The notes beneath the pieces were generated by a model. That model made no database searches, was not told the origin of the DNA, and saw nothing but the letters and a program-made list of their open reading frames with translations. Of a DNA stretch of 64,000 nucleotides, positions 1 to 10,900 are shown one piece after another. This stretch comes from Phalacrocorax aristotelis (Eukaryota > Chordata > Aves > Suliformes > Phalacrocoracidae): the NCBI RefSeq assembly GCF_949628215.1, contig NC_134283.1:4395610-4459609 (forward strand), given 5' to 3'. The position numbers were made by a program, and so were the translations under genes. The number at the start of each line of letters is the position of its first letter. The first letter of the stretch is position 1.

Positions 1-819
1 AACGCCCTGCATCTCACATTTGTTACCAGTTATGGGATAAGGCAGAGTGTGTCAGCGCATTGTATTGGCTTTCAGGCGAAATGTGACATTTGAGAATCAT
101 CTGCTGCTAATGGAAAACGTTCTTCATTGACAAATTCAATGGTTTTGTTAACTTCAGTTCCAATCTCAGTACACAATAACCAAGCTGTGTAAACATCCGC
201 TCACGTCACAAACAAAAACTACAAGTTTTGGTCTAAAAAGCCTATGAACTTACACTTAGGAAACGCTTATCCGGGGTCTATCCCCACTGCGAAAATCCAG
301 CCTACGAAGCTTCAGAGTATCTTAAAGACTGTGTCACTCATCTGTGGCAGACCTGAATTTAATATACATGCATATATATATAACATATATATATATATAA
401 CATATATATATAACAAAGCATGCAGCTTTGTTATTTGTACCTTCTTTCATGAAGACAATATGCCACAATATTATATTCCCCTTAACCATCAATCCATTTA
501 CGCAACACTTGAGGCTCCCAGCGCTTATCTGCAAGGCTGCCCTGCCTCCAGCGAGCCCCTTTCTGAAGCCAGGTTACCTGCACGTGTTTGCTGGCCAGCC
601 TTAACCGCTCTTTCCCTTTTAAATTAAATGATAAAACGGCAGACAGCACTGTTTCTCAGCTGAGGAAATATATTTGTCATCTCCCCAGCTTGCAAAGTTA
701 CTTTTTAAGAGCAGGAGCAGACCTGTTACATCTCACTGTGAGGAAAGCTTTCATTCTAAGTGTAAGATTACCCGTAAACTCCACGCTCGGGGGGAAAAAA
801 GCCATGTTTTAACGCCTTC
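1..819. other. HSBP1 upstream flank, non-coding
   Basis: No coding exon or RNA gene is recognisable here. The stretch is moderately AT-rich and holds an interrupted TA microsatellite at about 366-413. It then climbs in GC toward the CpG island. A CRE-like TCACGTCAC lies near 202-210, but it is too far from the gene start to call functional. If synteny matches human, this could be the interval between CDH13 and HSBP1, but no cadherin exon is visible. Confidence 0.6.
366..413. repeat. (TA)n microsatellite, interrupted
   Basis: Three blocks of alternating TA are separated by AAC interruptions, so the sequence reads as repeated units of CATATATATATAA type. It is largely self-complementary. It produces spurious tyrosine/isoleucine-rich open frames on both strands, which should not be annotated as genes. 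Confidence 0.9.
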
Positions 820-1205
820 CCTTCCCCCGCAGCCGTGCACCGCGCTGTTACACCAGACTCGGCCTCCCACGCCGAGGCAACACCCGGAGGGGAGGCCCGG
901 GGCTCCCCACTTCTCACCGCCCGCGGCGCCCGCAGCGGCGGCGAAGGGGAAGAGGCCGGGGGCGGCTCTCCCCGCCGCGGCGGGGCCGGGCGGCCGGAGA
1001 CGGGGCTTTTCGGCAGGTTCTGCCGCCGCCGCCCGCGCCCCCCCGGTGCCGGCCGCCCCTCAGGCCCCGCGGTGGGCGGACTACACTTCCCATGACGCCC
1101 CTCGGGGCCTCGCCTCTCGCGGCTGGCGGCGGCGGAAGGCGCGGGGCGCGGCCCGGAAGCGCCGCTGCCGCGGAGCCGTGAGGGAAGCGCCCGCCCCAGC
1201 CCGCC
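820..1205 (+). promoter_or_regulatory. HSBP1: CpG-island promoter and 5' UTR of HSBP1
   Basis: GC content and CpG density rise sharply from about 820 and stay high past the first exon to about 1480, which marks a CpG-island promoter. No TATA box is placed sensibly. The motif at 1080-1098 is the likely core factor site. The start codon sits in a strong Kozak context, CCGCCATGG. The exact transcription start cannot be read from sequence. It probably lies between about 1095 and 1200. Confidence 0.8.
1080..1098 (+). promoter_or_regulatory. ZNF143-type ACTACA-TTCCC promoter motif
   Basis: ACTACACTTCCCATGACGC closely matches the composite ACTACAATTCCCATGATGC-like element (SBS/ZNF143, often also bound by THAP11-HCFC1) found in many CpG-island housekeeping promoters. 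It lies about 110 bases before the HSBP1 ATG, where such sites usually occur. The match to the motif is seen directly. Factor binding is inferred. Confidence 0.7.
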
Positions 1206-2277
1206 ATGGCCGAGACCGACCCGAAGACGGTGCAGGACCTCACCGCCGTGGTGAGGCCGCCGCCGCCGGCCCCGCCGCCTCCGGGGGAGTGGGGAGCAGC
1301 AAGCGCCGCGCCGGGGCGGCCGCAGGGCGCGGGGCGGGCGGGCCGCGGCCGCCCTGAGGAGAGGCCCGGGCGGGCGCCCGCGGCCTCGCCCCGCCGGCGG
1401 GCCTGGCGTTACCCCGGGGCAGCCGGAGCGCGGTTACCGCCGTGTCTCCCATCGCAGCCCCAAAGCCGCCCGGTTACCTGAAGTGCTCCGTTAGTGCCGC
1501 CTCCCGGGGCAGCGGGGGCTCCTGGCGTGCGGCGGAGTTGCTGTGCCTGGGAGGGACGTGGTGTGGGTCTGGGAGCGGGGAGGGGAGGTGCGAGCGAGGG
1601 AGCGAGCGAGGAAGGTGTCACCGTGTGGTGAACGCGGGGCGCTGGAGGCAGCTCTTGTTGGTTTAGTCCTGGTTGTGGAACGCAGGCGTTTTCTAGGTCT
1701 AAAATTGCTTACTGTGAGCCTCGGTTCTCCTCTGTGTACATTTGTACATATATGTAAAAATGATACATAAATACGTAATGATATTGTTTATGCACAGTTG
1801 AGCTCAGCAATGGAAGAAAACAATGTACTTGCCTCGCTACATGAGATTAAATTCTGTAACAACCTCGCTAATGACAACAAAACAGCCTTCTTTTTTTTCC
1901 TTTCTATTAGGTGCAGACGTTGCTTCAGCAAATGCAGGACAAATTTCAAACCATGTCTGACCAAATAATTGGAAGAAATATCCTTTTTTCTTAAAGTCAG
2001 ATGGGTGTTAAACTTTACAAGATGCACAAATATTTTAAAGTATATTTACTAGTGGGATTTGTAAGATAAATTTAAAGTGGCCATCAGAGCTTGAGCAAAC
2101 AAACGAAAGAAGCCCAACCACTGATGGATCGCAGTCATATTCTTTAACTCCAGTGAACTCGATGACATGAGCTGTCGCATAGATGACCTGGAGAAGAACA
2201 TAGCAGACCTCATGACACAAGCGGGAGTGGAAGAATTGGAAGGCGAGAACAAGACCCCTGCTACTAACAAGAGTTAA
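1206..2277 (+). CDS. HSBP1: Heat shock factor binding protein 1, three coding exons
   Basis: The coding exons are 1206-1250, 1911-1977 and 2159-2277 with the TAA, joining to 76 codons, the same length as human HSBP1. The product begins [12 protein letters not shown] and ends ATNKS. The body is one long amphipathic coiled coil, roughly residues 10-60, with hydrophobic heptads including [17 protein letters not shown] and [12 protein letters not shown]. From memory it differs from the human protein at only a few places, such as Ala14, Cys43 and Gly66. In known biology HSBP1 binds the trimerisation coiled coil of active HSF1 and damps the heat shock response, and it also helps assemble the WASH complex. 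Intron 1 (1251-1910) is a normal GT-AG phase 0 intron. Intron 2 is AT-AC. No internal stop or frameshift is present, so the gene looks intact and functional. Confidence 0.97.
1978..2158 (+). other. HSBP1: U12-type AT-AC intron (intron 2 of HSBP1)
   Basis: The intron opens with ATATCCTTT, a perfect match to the minor-spliceosome AT-AC donor. It closes with AC at 2157-2158. A branch-site match, TTCTTTAAC at 2140-2148, differs from TTCCTTAAC at one base, and its branch A lies about 11-12 bases from the 3' end, the usual U12 spacing. Removing exactly 181 bases joins A (1977) to TC (2159-2160), giving the Ile38 codon ATC and the conserved run GRIDDM. No GT-AG choice restores the protein, so this assignment is well constrained. 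Confidence 0.95.
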
Positions 2278-2278
2278 A

Positions 2279-3735
2279 GTGAGACAATTGCTTGCTGGCT
2301 TTGAAACAAGTCCTCAGGTCACTTGAAATTATTGACTTTAAAGTAGATGGACTTTTTCCTTTGATCTGTGAGGTAGCCTGAAATTCATGCAGAGCAGCTC
2401 TGTACGTGGTAATACAAGCAGTTTTAAGAAGCCCTCCTCAGCAAGCTCCTACCAGCTGCCTCACCAAGGATGTTTTCCTCACCAGTACTGGGAGGAGAGT
2501 TATTTTCTTCATGTCTAGTTAGTTCTGAGGAAGTGTGATAGCTGTTCTCATCCTCTGTTAGACGTTCACTCTGGTATTCCTAGTAAGATCTGAAGTAATG
2601 ACTCTCTGCTGCCTGGGAAGGAGAAGAGATGGGGAAAGTATTGGTGGCAGAGCGAGCTGTTCTTTTCCCTTCTCCCCTCATATTTGAGCCTTCTGAAAAG
2701 GACCCTAATCTCATGCACGTTACCAACACCTGCTCCGGTTCCCATAGCTAGAAAGGTAGCATGAGCGTGGTGCTATGCTTCCGTCTTGTGCTGCATCCTG
2801 TAGGCCTCAGCACCTACCAAGCTCCTCAAGCTTGTGACTTGGTGCTCTGCACGGGGGCTAATGAGCGAGTCGCTGATGGTCAGCTCTAAATCCCTCCCGT
2901 GTACGTTAGGAGCTTGCTGGGAGTACGTGACTCGCACGTGCCACCACAGAGCAGCAGGTCCTGGCTTGGCCAGTATGAGATGACGCTCAGGTGTGAGGTG
3001 AGGCATATTCTAGGGCAGCACTCCCTGGAGGAAGAAGTTTCTTACTGAAAGATAAATGTGATGATATTACATGTTCCTCTTAATTTCTAAATCGATAACC
3101 TGCTCCCATATTACACAAGAACATTGGAGAAGTAGATGGTTCATCTACTTGGCAAGCAGCAGTTTAAAATCTAGTACAAAAAGGTGTAAATATATTCAAG
3201 TGGTCAGGCAGCACCACGCATAGCATTTACAATTGCTAAAGGCGTTTCAGAAGACGAGGGCAATGCAAGAGTGCCAGAACTGTTAGGGCATAAATAAGGA
3301 GGGTGTGTGGTGCTTAATTATAATCTATAAGCACTAAGATTTCACTTCAGGTTGTGAAGAATTTTACTTTTGTTATCCATGGAAGGCAACTGGTAAATAA
3401 AATACTCGATGTATTGTGTTAGACTAACTTTTCTTTTTTTAAGGTGGCTAAGTAAGATGTGTCTCAGCCTCTCTTAGGCTCAAAATTCTGAGCTCAGGTC
3501 TAGAATACTCCACAGCCTGTATAATAGGTCTGTGTGTTTGAAACAGGTGTCCGTCTTGCTTGTTCAGGTACCTATTTCTTGTGACACTTTGACAGAAACA
3601 CAAATTATTATGGGCTTCACCGCCCCCGGTGCCAGCTGCCTTAGCCTGAACCCCACAAATTAGAATTTCTGGTGAGCATGATTCCCTTAATGCTTCTCAG
3701 TAATATATTTTTTAAAATTATTTTTTCCCCAACAG
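2279..3735 (+). other. HSBP1: Putative intron 3 of HSBP1, within the 3' UTR
   Basis: A good donor GTGAGA starts one base after the stop codon TAA. A polypyrimidine-rich acceptor ending CCCCAACAG lies at 3727-3735. Together they would remove a 1457-base GT-AG intron and place nearly all of the 3' UTR in a separate exon. The splice signals are visible directly, but use of this intron is inferred and would need transcript data. Apart from the splice sites nothing notable is seen inside. Confidence 0.65.
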
Positions 3736-4008
3736 GTTGCCAATAACTTAAGAGGAATCCCGGAAGACTTCTTTGGTTTTTGTTTTTGTTTTTTTTCCCT
3801 ACAAATCCTTGGAATTACAGAACAGCGTTTTGCAACTACTGTGTGTAAAAGCATTTTTATATTGCTGCAGAGCTTGCATTCCTAATGTATATTGTATAGT
3901 TAGGGGTAGGGTAGTTTCTATTTTGATTCGTGTACTGTAATTTCACTTTTTGAATTCTTGTTATGAGGATCAATTTGTTGTGTTATTAAAACACAGATCT
4001 TATGGATC
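3736..4008 (+). other. HSBP1: Terminal 3' UTR exon of HSBP1
   Basis: The exon follows a clean acceptor and is rich in T and A, as 3' UTRs often are. It carries a T-rich run near 3777-3799. It ends shortly after an ATTAAA signal, with a GT/T-rich element just downstream at about 4015-4035. The exact cleavage point is approximate. Confidence 0.65.
3985..3990 (+). terminator. HSBP1: Polyadenylation signal ATTAAA of HSBP1
   Basis: ATTAAA is the commonest variant hexamer. It is followed after about 20-40 bases by GGGTGTATTTTTTTGTG, a typical downstream GU/U-rich element. A weaker alternative is AATAAA at 5044-5049, more than 1 kb further on, which would imply a longer UTR. Confidence 0.65.
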
Positions 4009-5680
4009 AGTACTGGGTGTATTTTTTTGTGAAGTCACTTTTTTCTCCTTCCTATACTTTTTCTAGACGTTTGTTTCGTTTTTGATAGCTGAGCATCCTG
4101 TGACTCCCACCAAATGAAAATCTTAGCTTGTCCTGCGTAACCTTGTGGAGCGAAGCGCTAGATTGAAGCTTAGCATTGATCTTAGCTCTGAGCGTCAGCC
4201 ACTCAACGGGCGGAGGACTCTGTGTTGATTTCTCGTAAATGTAATAAGGTGATTTTGCAAACGTAAGACACTAACTGTCGGAGCTGTATCTCCTGGTGTT
4301 ACCTTACCTGGGTGTCAGAACATAAACCACAAGTACAGACCTAACATCAGAGGCACCTGTACGCAGCTGAGCGGCCACTGCCTTCAAATCTGTTGTATTT
4401 AGGCAGCCAAGGAACTACCAGCTCTGAAAAACTCTCACTGTGGGATTTAAGTTTTGTAGCACTGTAAAACTCTCTGCTTTGAAACCAACTGTCATTTAGC
4501 GTCACCTTTGAACAGGAACTATGACGAGAGTAGCGGCACTGGGCAGAACAGGTGGGGTTGCGTGAGCGTCTGCACGTGCCCCCGGTTTCAATCGCGGGCT
4601 CGTTGTGTGAAACAGTTTGCTAACAAAGCAGTGATTTGAGTGACGACAAGGGAGAGCAGCCAGGTCGAATTGTGAAGCCTTGCTTCTCTTTGACTAACAA
4701 CTAGCTGGAACTGTTCAAAGTACTTGATTTAGAAAGGTGTTTGCTTTTATAATCATATCCACATTCATGGGCCTGGAGTTTAACAATTACTTTAGAGTAT
4801 TTTGGCAATGAAAAGTGGGTTTAGAAGAGTTTTTGCTGTGCCGCTTGTGAAGAAAAATGACCGACGCGGGATCCTGCTGACAGTTGTTGCAGCGCTCCTC
4901 CAGCTTGGGATGGAGATCGAAGAACACGCGTGGGGCAGGCAGTGGTTACGTGCGGACCGTGCCCTTTGACCGCCACCAGGGTAGTGCTTGTGTATCAGGA
5001 AGGCAACACGACAGGCCGTTTCTCAAAACTGAGGGGAAATTGTAATAAAAGCTTGTAATAATAGGGGAATTTTGTGAACGTAGGGTATGTATCGATATGA
5101 CTTGTGATACCAGCCTTAGGCTCTTTGTAATGTTGTTTAAAAAACTCTAATAAACTATTATGTGGTAACAAATAGTCAGGTCATATATATTGAAGGAAGA
5201 TCTAGCATAAATATGACATTATATGGGAGATTGTATTTAGTTGTGAGTTACAGCAGCTGAAGCTGCCAGGATATAGTCCAGAATATAGGTGGGTTCGGTG
5301 TAATGCGTGGGTGAGCGCGATTCGAGCCCTGCCAGGTCTGGATTTTACTCAGTAAGGACAGCATAGACCAAATTCACAGGAAAGTATTAAAGCAGAGGAT
5401 GATGTTGCGTGGTGCTTGCACAGCTACTCGGTCTCTTCTGGCCGCCTTCCTCCTGTGGGAGAAACAGTCGCTCTTGACCTTGCTCGCACTGCCCTACCCG
5501 CAGCGGCAGCAGGCCTGCTCTCCTGAAGTTCACTGTGTCGGAGTAACTTACTGGAAAATTATTTCAGCTTTAAGCAGCAGCTGGAGTGTTCATGTCATTG
5601 GAAAGGTTCTAAACACTTTTCAGTGGGGGTATTTTTCCCTCATAAATTTAACAAGCTGAAGATTGCAGGAGCTGTGTAGC
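4009..5680. other. Intergenic DNA downstream of HSBP1
   Basis: No gene or recognisable repeat is seen. The stretch contains many isolated CpGs for bird intergenic DNA and a few AATAAA hexamers (for example 5044-5049) that could serve as alternative polyadenylation sites. Open frames here are short and show no family resemblance. Confidence 0.55.
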
Positions 5681-6247
5681 TGTCGTGGTTTAGCCCCAGT
5701 CAGCAACCAGGCCCCACGCAGCCGCTCGCTCACTCCCCTCTGGTGGGATGGGAGAGAATTGGAAGGGTAAAAGAGAAAAACTCGGCTGAGATAAAGCCAG
5801 TTTAATAGGGAAAGCAAAAGCCGCGCACACAAGCAGAGCAAACCAAGGAATCCATTCCCTCCTCCCCACGGGCAGGCGGGTGCTCAGCCATGCCCAGGGC
5901 AGCAGGGCTCCATCACGCCTAACGGTGACCTGGGAAGGGAAACGCCATCACTCCAAACATCCCCCCTTCCTCCTCCTCCCCCAGCTCTATGTGCTGAGCC
6001 TGACGCCATGTGGTGTGGGGCATCCCTGGGTCAGTTGGGGTCACTGTCCCGGCCGTGTCCCCTCCCAACCCCTGGTGCCCCCAGGAGAGCGTGGGGAGCT
6101 GGTAAAGTCCTTGCTAGTGTAAGCACCACTCAGCAGCAGCTAAAACATCGCCACATTATCACCACTGTTCCCAGCACAAATGCAAACCACCGCCCTGTAC
6201 TGGCTACTATGAAGAAAATTAACTCTATCCCAGCTGAAACTGGGACA
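5681..6247 (-). mobile_element. Solo LTR of an avian endogenous retrovirus
   Basis: The element runs from TGTCGTGG at the left edge to GGGACA at the right, so it has the TG...CA ends of an LTR. The sequence matches my memory of an abundant bird LTR family. The minus strand is taken as sense because it has a degenerate TATA-like segment (ACATAGA in the region 5983-6000) followed by ATTAAA near 5802-5807 for polyadenylation. It is much more GC-rich than its flanks. No gag, pol or env sequence is present on either side, so this is a solo LTR left by recombination. Flanks GTAGC and GTGGC (4 of 5 identical) may be a decayed target-site duplication. I cannot name the subfamily. Confidence 0.85.
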
Positions 6248-7819
6248 GTGGCCTGTGTGTTCTACACCGGGCACCAGAAATAAATTTGAAACTCCTGTCT
6301 CGTCTCGCCTGGTGTCCTAACGTCTATTTTTATAGCAGGAATGATTCTCTCTCGGTACAGAGGAACAGCGTTATAATAAATCCATGTTTTGAACCACTTA
6401 GGCCCGCTGATACGTGATCCAGCATTACAGTTTCCTTAAGAGGATTTTTCATTTAATCTCTGCCCTAAAGACAACGTACAGTAAATAAGACTGCACACAG
6501 CTACCCCGTTGGCTAATATGATCTAATCTAATATGATTCATGCGCTAAGTGAGGCTGGTTAAAGGCCAGAGACACTCGCTGCCTGCACGAGTTTCGCAGC
6601 CCGCCTTTCCCCGAGCCGATCCCAGGCGTCCTGGGTGCGCGGCACAGGCCATTGCCCGCGCTGCTGCCTGCGTTGGGACTTCAGCTTGCAATTCTCACAC
6701 CCCATTGCTGGCAGCGGAGATAGGGAGCATTTGTGCAAATTCATGTCATCTGGCCTCCTCTAGGCTAAGCTCGACCCGCGCAGGAAGGTACCCTTGGCTC
6801 CTTTCCTTAGCTGAATGAGGCACGGGGGACTGGGTTGCCTGAGATTACTGTGGAAATCCGTGAGAGGCCCAACCCGCCTGCCTGCCAGACCCGGGGGAGG
6901 GCTGGAGTCGCTCAGTCGTTCTTCCTCCAAACTTGAAAGCTCATTAACTTCATTCCTTCCTACTGTAAATACATTTGATTTGTGCCTTCAAAAAGAAATT
7001 AATTTTGATTCCGTGTGGTTTTGCCGTGAAACACCTGTAACCAAGGCCAGAGACGCTGCCCGTCCTCTCTCTAAAATGACATCTAGCTGCAGTTTTTCTG
7101 GACTTATTCACATGGAATTATTTAATGAGTTTTTTTAGTTTCCCTCGAGATTATAACTCTCTAGCAGATACTGCCTTCTAGTGGGCCCTCTCTCACTAAC
7201 AGAAGGAACACCGCTCAGATTAATTATTTGGTTACCTTTAACGCACAAGTTCAGATGTTAGGACTTTAATGAGCCACATGCTGTTTTGAAATGTGGTTAT
7301 AACACAAGGCACTGAAGCTGTGTTTACAATTAAGAAAATTAATAGGATACACAAAGCCCTTCCTGAGCTTTAAGCCTTACCGTGTTTTGAAAAGACCTGA
7401 TGCTTGCTGAGATTTTTTTTTCTGACTCTGATGTAGAGTTGATGAAATCAGGTCATTAGGAAAATAAAGCATGGGAACAGAGACTTTACATCATAGGAGC
7501 ACACCAAGATAGAATGGTTTAACAGGTCTTGTCTCTCAAAAAAATGCACATGTATTAGGAGAAAGTAATCTTTTATGTCTTTTTGCTACACACCTGGCAT
7601 TTTTATTTATCAAGCTCTTGTAGTATTTACATACGTAAAAATTTCTTCAGTTTACAAAGCTGTAGAATATATAATCCTTGCTCAAGCAATTAAATCCTGT
7701 TCGAAAAGAGCAGCTGGAGAAGCGATGGAGTTAAGTGTTTCTCAGGGCTCAGATTCATAGGTGTTAATACGACACCTGGATGGAAAGCCCACGACCCTTT
7801 CGTGCAAGCCCCTGTGCAG
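6248..7819. other. Intergenic DNA, no gene seen
   Basis: This is single-copy-looking sequence with a GC-richer patch near 6550-6900 and AT-rich DNA after that. Short open frames overlap on both strands without codon periodicity or known motifs. No element was identified. Confidence 0.5.
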
Positions 7820-7975
7820 GTATAGAAAATACAGCAAAATAATCTATCGTTTTAGGGTCAAAATCGAGAAAACAGGCAAGGAGCTACTTGAAAAGTGGAG
7901 GCAGAAGAGAGGAGACAAATTACTTAAGGCTTCACAGCAGATCAGTGGCTGAGCCAGGCCTTAGTTTTCAACCTT
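7820..7975 (-). repeat. Possible old MIR-like SINE remnant
   Basis: The best part reads AAATTACTTAAGGCTTCACA and then CAGATCAGTGGCTGAGCCAGG. It resembles the reverse complement of the MIR core (AGTAACTTGCCCAAGGTCACAC...AGTGGCAGAGCC). The remainder is too diverged to align by eye. The boundaries are approximate. Confidence 0.45.
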
Positions 7976-10900
7976 TGTTAAGCGACCTGCAAAAAACCCT
8001 TGAGACAGACTATGTCGCACTTGCCTGTCTCCCAAAACAGGTAGGCTGGCAGGTGTACCTGCAAAATAAGATCTGCGCCTTCACAGCTGAATTCCCTTAA
8101 GCGCTGAGATTGAAAAAAAGCACACGCTGCACAGTCTGCTCGTGTTCAGCAAAAGGTATCCCGAGTTTTGGTGCAGCGTATGTGTGGGTGTCAAGCGCGG
8201 CAGAAATGTTTGTCCAAATGCTGTCTCAAGGCGCGCAGGACTCTCCCCAGCTCAGGCGAGGCGGGTTACTGACAAAGACCCGCCTGGTATTCTGCCCGCT
8301 GACATTTCCAGTTGCTTGGGCTCGGAGTACCTCACCTGCAGGGCACCTCAGGTTTTGCTTATAACATTCCTCCTTAGTCCAATTCCTCCTTCTCTAAGAA
8401 TATGAATTTCTCATTGGATAAAAGTTTCTGATTCCCACGCAGCTCTAATAAATATTTCACTTATTTCTGTTGCAGACGTGCTTGGCGTTGAAGCCCAGAT
8501 CCCTGTCTCATTAAAGCATATTAGGGAAGCTTTTTGCATTTTAACCTGCACCACCACACTGGAGGAAATCACTGAATTCAGCTGTTCTCTATCCACCGGC
8601 ATAGAAATATCCACTCTTTAGGAGCAACACTAGAAGGTTTCCAGGATGTTTCTGCCTGTCTGTTTGTTTATATATGCACTTCGAGAAGTCAGGAGGCCAG
8701 GGACATCCAGGACAGGCAGTGTATAGTTTGGGAAAATTCAAGCAACTGATAACACGGAGTTAAAAGAGACCAACTGTAAGACCGGAGGCTAGCTCCTAGT
8801 TTCGAGGCATTTTAGACCCCACGTGTGAAGACTGTGTGTGATGAAGTGTCCACCGTGGTCTGAGCTCGGACATCAAACACATCCTAGTGGCAATAACGAA
8901 GGAGGGTTCGTTATCTTCCCCAGAGGCCGCTCAACAGCAGAACAGCAGCTACCTTTGTTTGCCAAGGGCTATAAAACAGGAGAAGTCTGTATTATACAAC
9001 AGGTGCCCAGTTCAGTTAGACTGTAAGAGGCTGAACCTCAGCCAAATTCTCTCTTCAAAACATGTTCATGCTAAAAAGTATTCTTTAGAGCTAGAGGGCA
9101 ATAAGAAAAAAAATCAGAGGGCACTGCGATAGTTAAGTATCTAAGGCCCCAAAGTGCAAGTGTCATCCATCTTTGCAAACAGATTGATTCTACAAGGATT
9201 TTGTTCACCTGTGAAGTACCAGAAGGAAGAGTCTTCAAGGCTCATCACCAGATCTTTCAGGAAAAACTATATGAATTTCTTCCTGGCTCTACAGAGCAGT
9301 AAATTTTTACTGCAAATGACTGGGCACCAAAGGTAAAACAACCTGAGTGCTTGCTTGCCTAAATTCCTGCTGAGAAACACAAGTACAAGGCCTCAGTCAT
9401 GTTATTCTCCTTTAAAAAATCCCCTAGTTCCAACAACCGAAAGAGTGTTTGTTAATGAACGTCAATGGGATATAAGGCGGGAAAGCCAACCCACACCCTT
9501 GCACTGTCTCCAGTGAGGCCAGCCCTCCTGCTATTGACACACAAATGTATTATAAATCAGACCAAATCTTCTTAAAAAATTAATGGGACTGCAAATGTTA
9601 AATTTAATGACAAATGCAATTGACATTTATTAGAAGGGACACCACTGGGATCTCCAACAAGTCAGGCAAAAAATTTAATCAGGTTCTTATCAGAGGGTTA
9701 CAAATAGATGTGTCATTTTAATAAATTTGACAAGCGTACCGTGCAGCTGAGAATTGGGTGCATCTTAAAAGACAATTAACTATAGATCCTTGAACAGGAT
9801 TCACTGCTCTGGAAATTCTTTGCAAGTCCTTTTTTCCAAATTATTAGTGTTACCCTGTCGTGTGAGAAGGTACAGAATCGTGCTCTTCTTCATGAGTAGC
9901 CCCAATTCTCACTGTTTTAAGTGAACATTTTAATTAAAAAAATGTATTCAGAACCAGTACAGAATCTATAAGCAAGAGCTCTTCAATTCTTTGAGCGTTG
10001 CGGGTGGCAGTGGAGGAGATGATTTGGGTACCTTTGATAATCTGGTTTTAAATGCTCTTAATTTAATTTTTATACAAGGCCTTCACATTAACATTGTTTT
10101 TCTTTCAGGGCAGAACAACTTTTAAATAAAGATCAAGACAGCGGTTTAAGACTTTACCACTGAGCAATGTGGAAGTGAATATGACCATGAAGATTTAATT
10201 GCTTCACAGAGACCCCAGACGTGATCAAGGCCTTCCCCCCTTCGTCCCCACTGAAGACACTCTTTGCGTTTCAATGTGATTGACGAGTTAGATTATTACT
10301 GTCACTCATTGGCAAGAAATGTAGTAAATTGAAGCCCTTGAAGGAAAGGTCTGTCGCTCACACCATAAAGCTCTTGTTTCAATTCCATTTTGAGTACTTC
10401 TAAAACAACAGGCAACAGTAAACAATATTTAGCAGAATGACACCATCTGCCATTTATTTTTTTTATCATCTTTCCGGTGTTTTAAGCAAGGATTTGATTA
10501 TAAATACTGACAATTGGCACGATAAATTATGATTTTCTGCTCTCTGAATAGTGAGGAGCAAAACCAAATAGAGTGCAGATTTAAGTCTCAGTTTTCACAC
10601 ATTGCTGAGCTTGTGAGATGTGTTTCCCGATTAACCCACTCCCGCCTCATGTTCGTGGGAGGGGACATGGCACTGCTGAAGCACATTCGCCGAGGTTCGT
10701 CATTGGTTCTGCATTCAGCTGGGCCACCTGGAACCGGGGATCGGGTTCTGCTTCGTGGAGATACCGACAAGATGAATGGCTGAAGGAGCGGAGCAAGACA
10801 AACCAGTTACCTTTGCAACTTTATCTGGTGGCCCTTTATGTCCCGGTGCTGTTCCTTCTAAGGCTCGGACTAGAAGTATCCTGTTCTTCCATACGTGGCA

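Noticed and set aside
1..600. 3' end of CDH13
   Set aside because: Expected from human synteny as I recall it, but no cadherin coding sequence or clear 3' UTR feature is visible.
674..1357. Open frame of 227 codons across the promoter and first exon
   Set aside because: It lies in the CpG island, where high GC removes stop codons. It is in a different frame from HSBP1, is proline/arginine/alanine-rich, and has no family resemblance.
2151..2160. GT-AG splicing for HSBP1 intron 2 using the AG at 2152-2153
   Set aside because: No GT donor lies at the exon 2 end. Using this AG would add bases and break the GRIDDM frame, while AT-AC gives the exact conserved protein.
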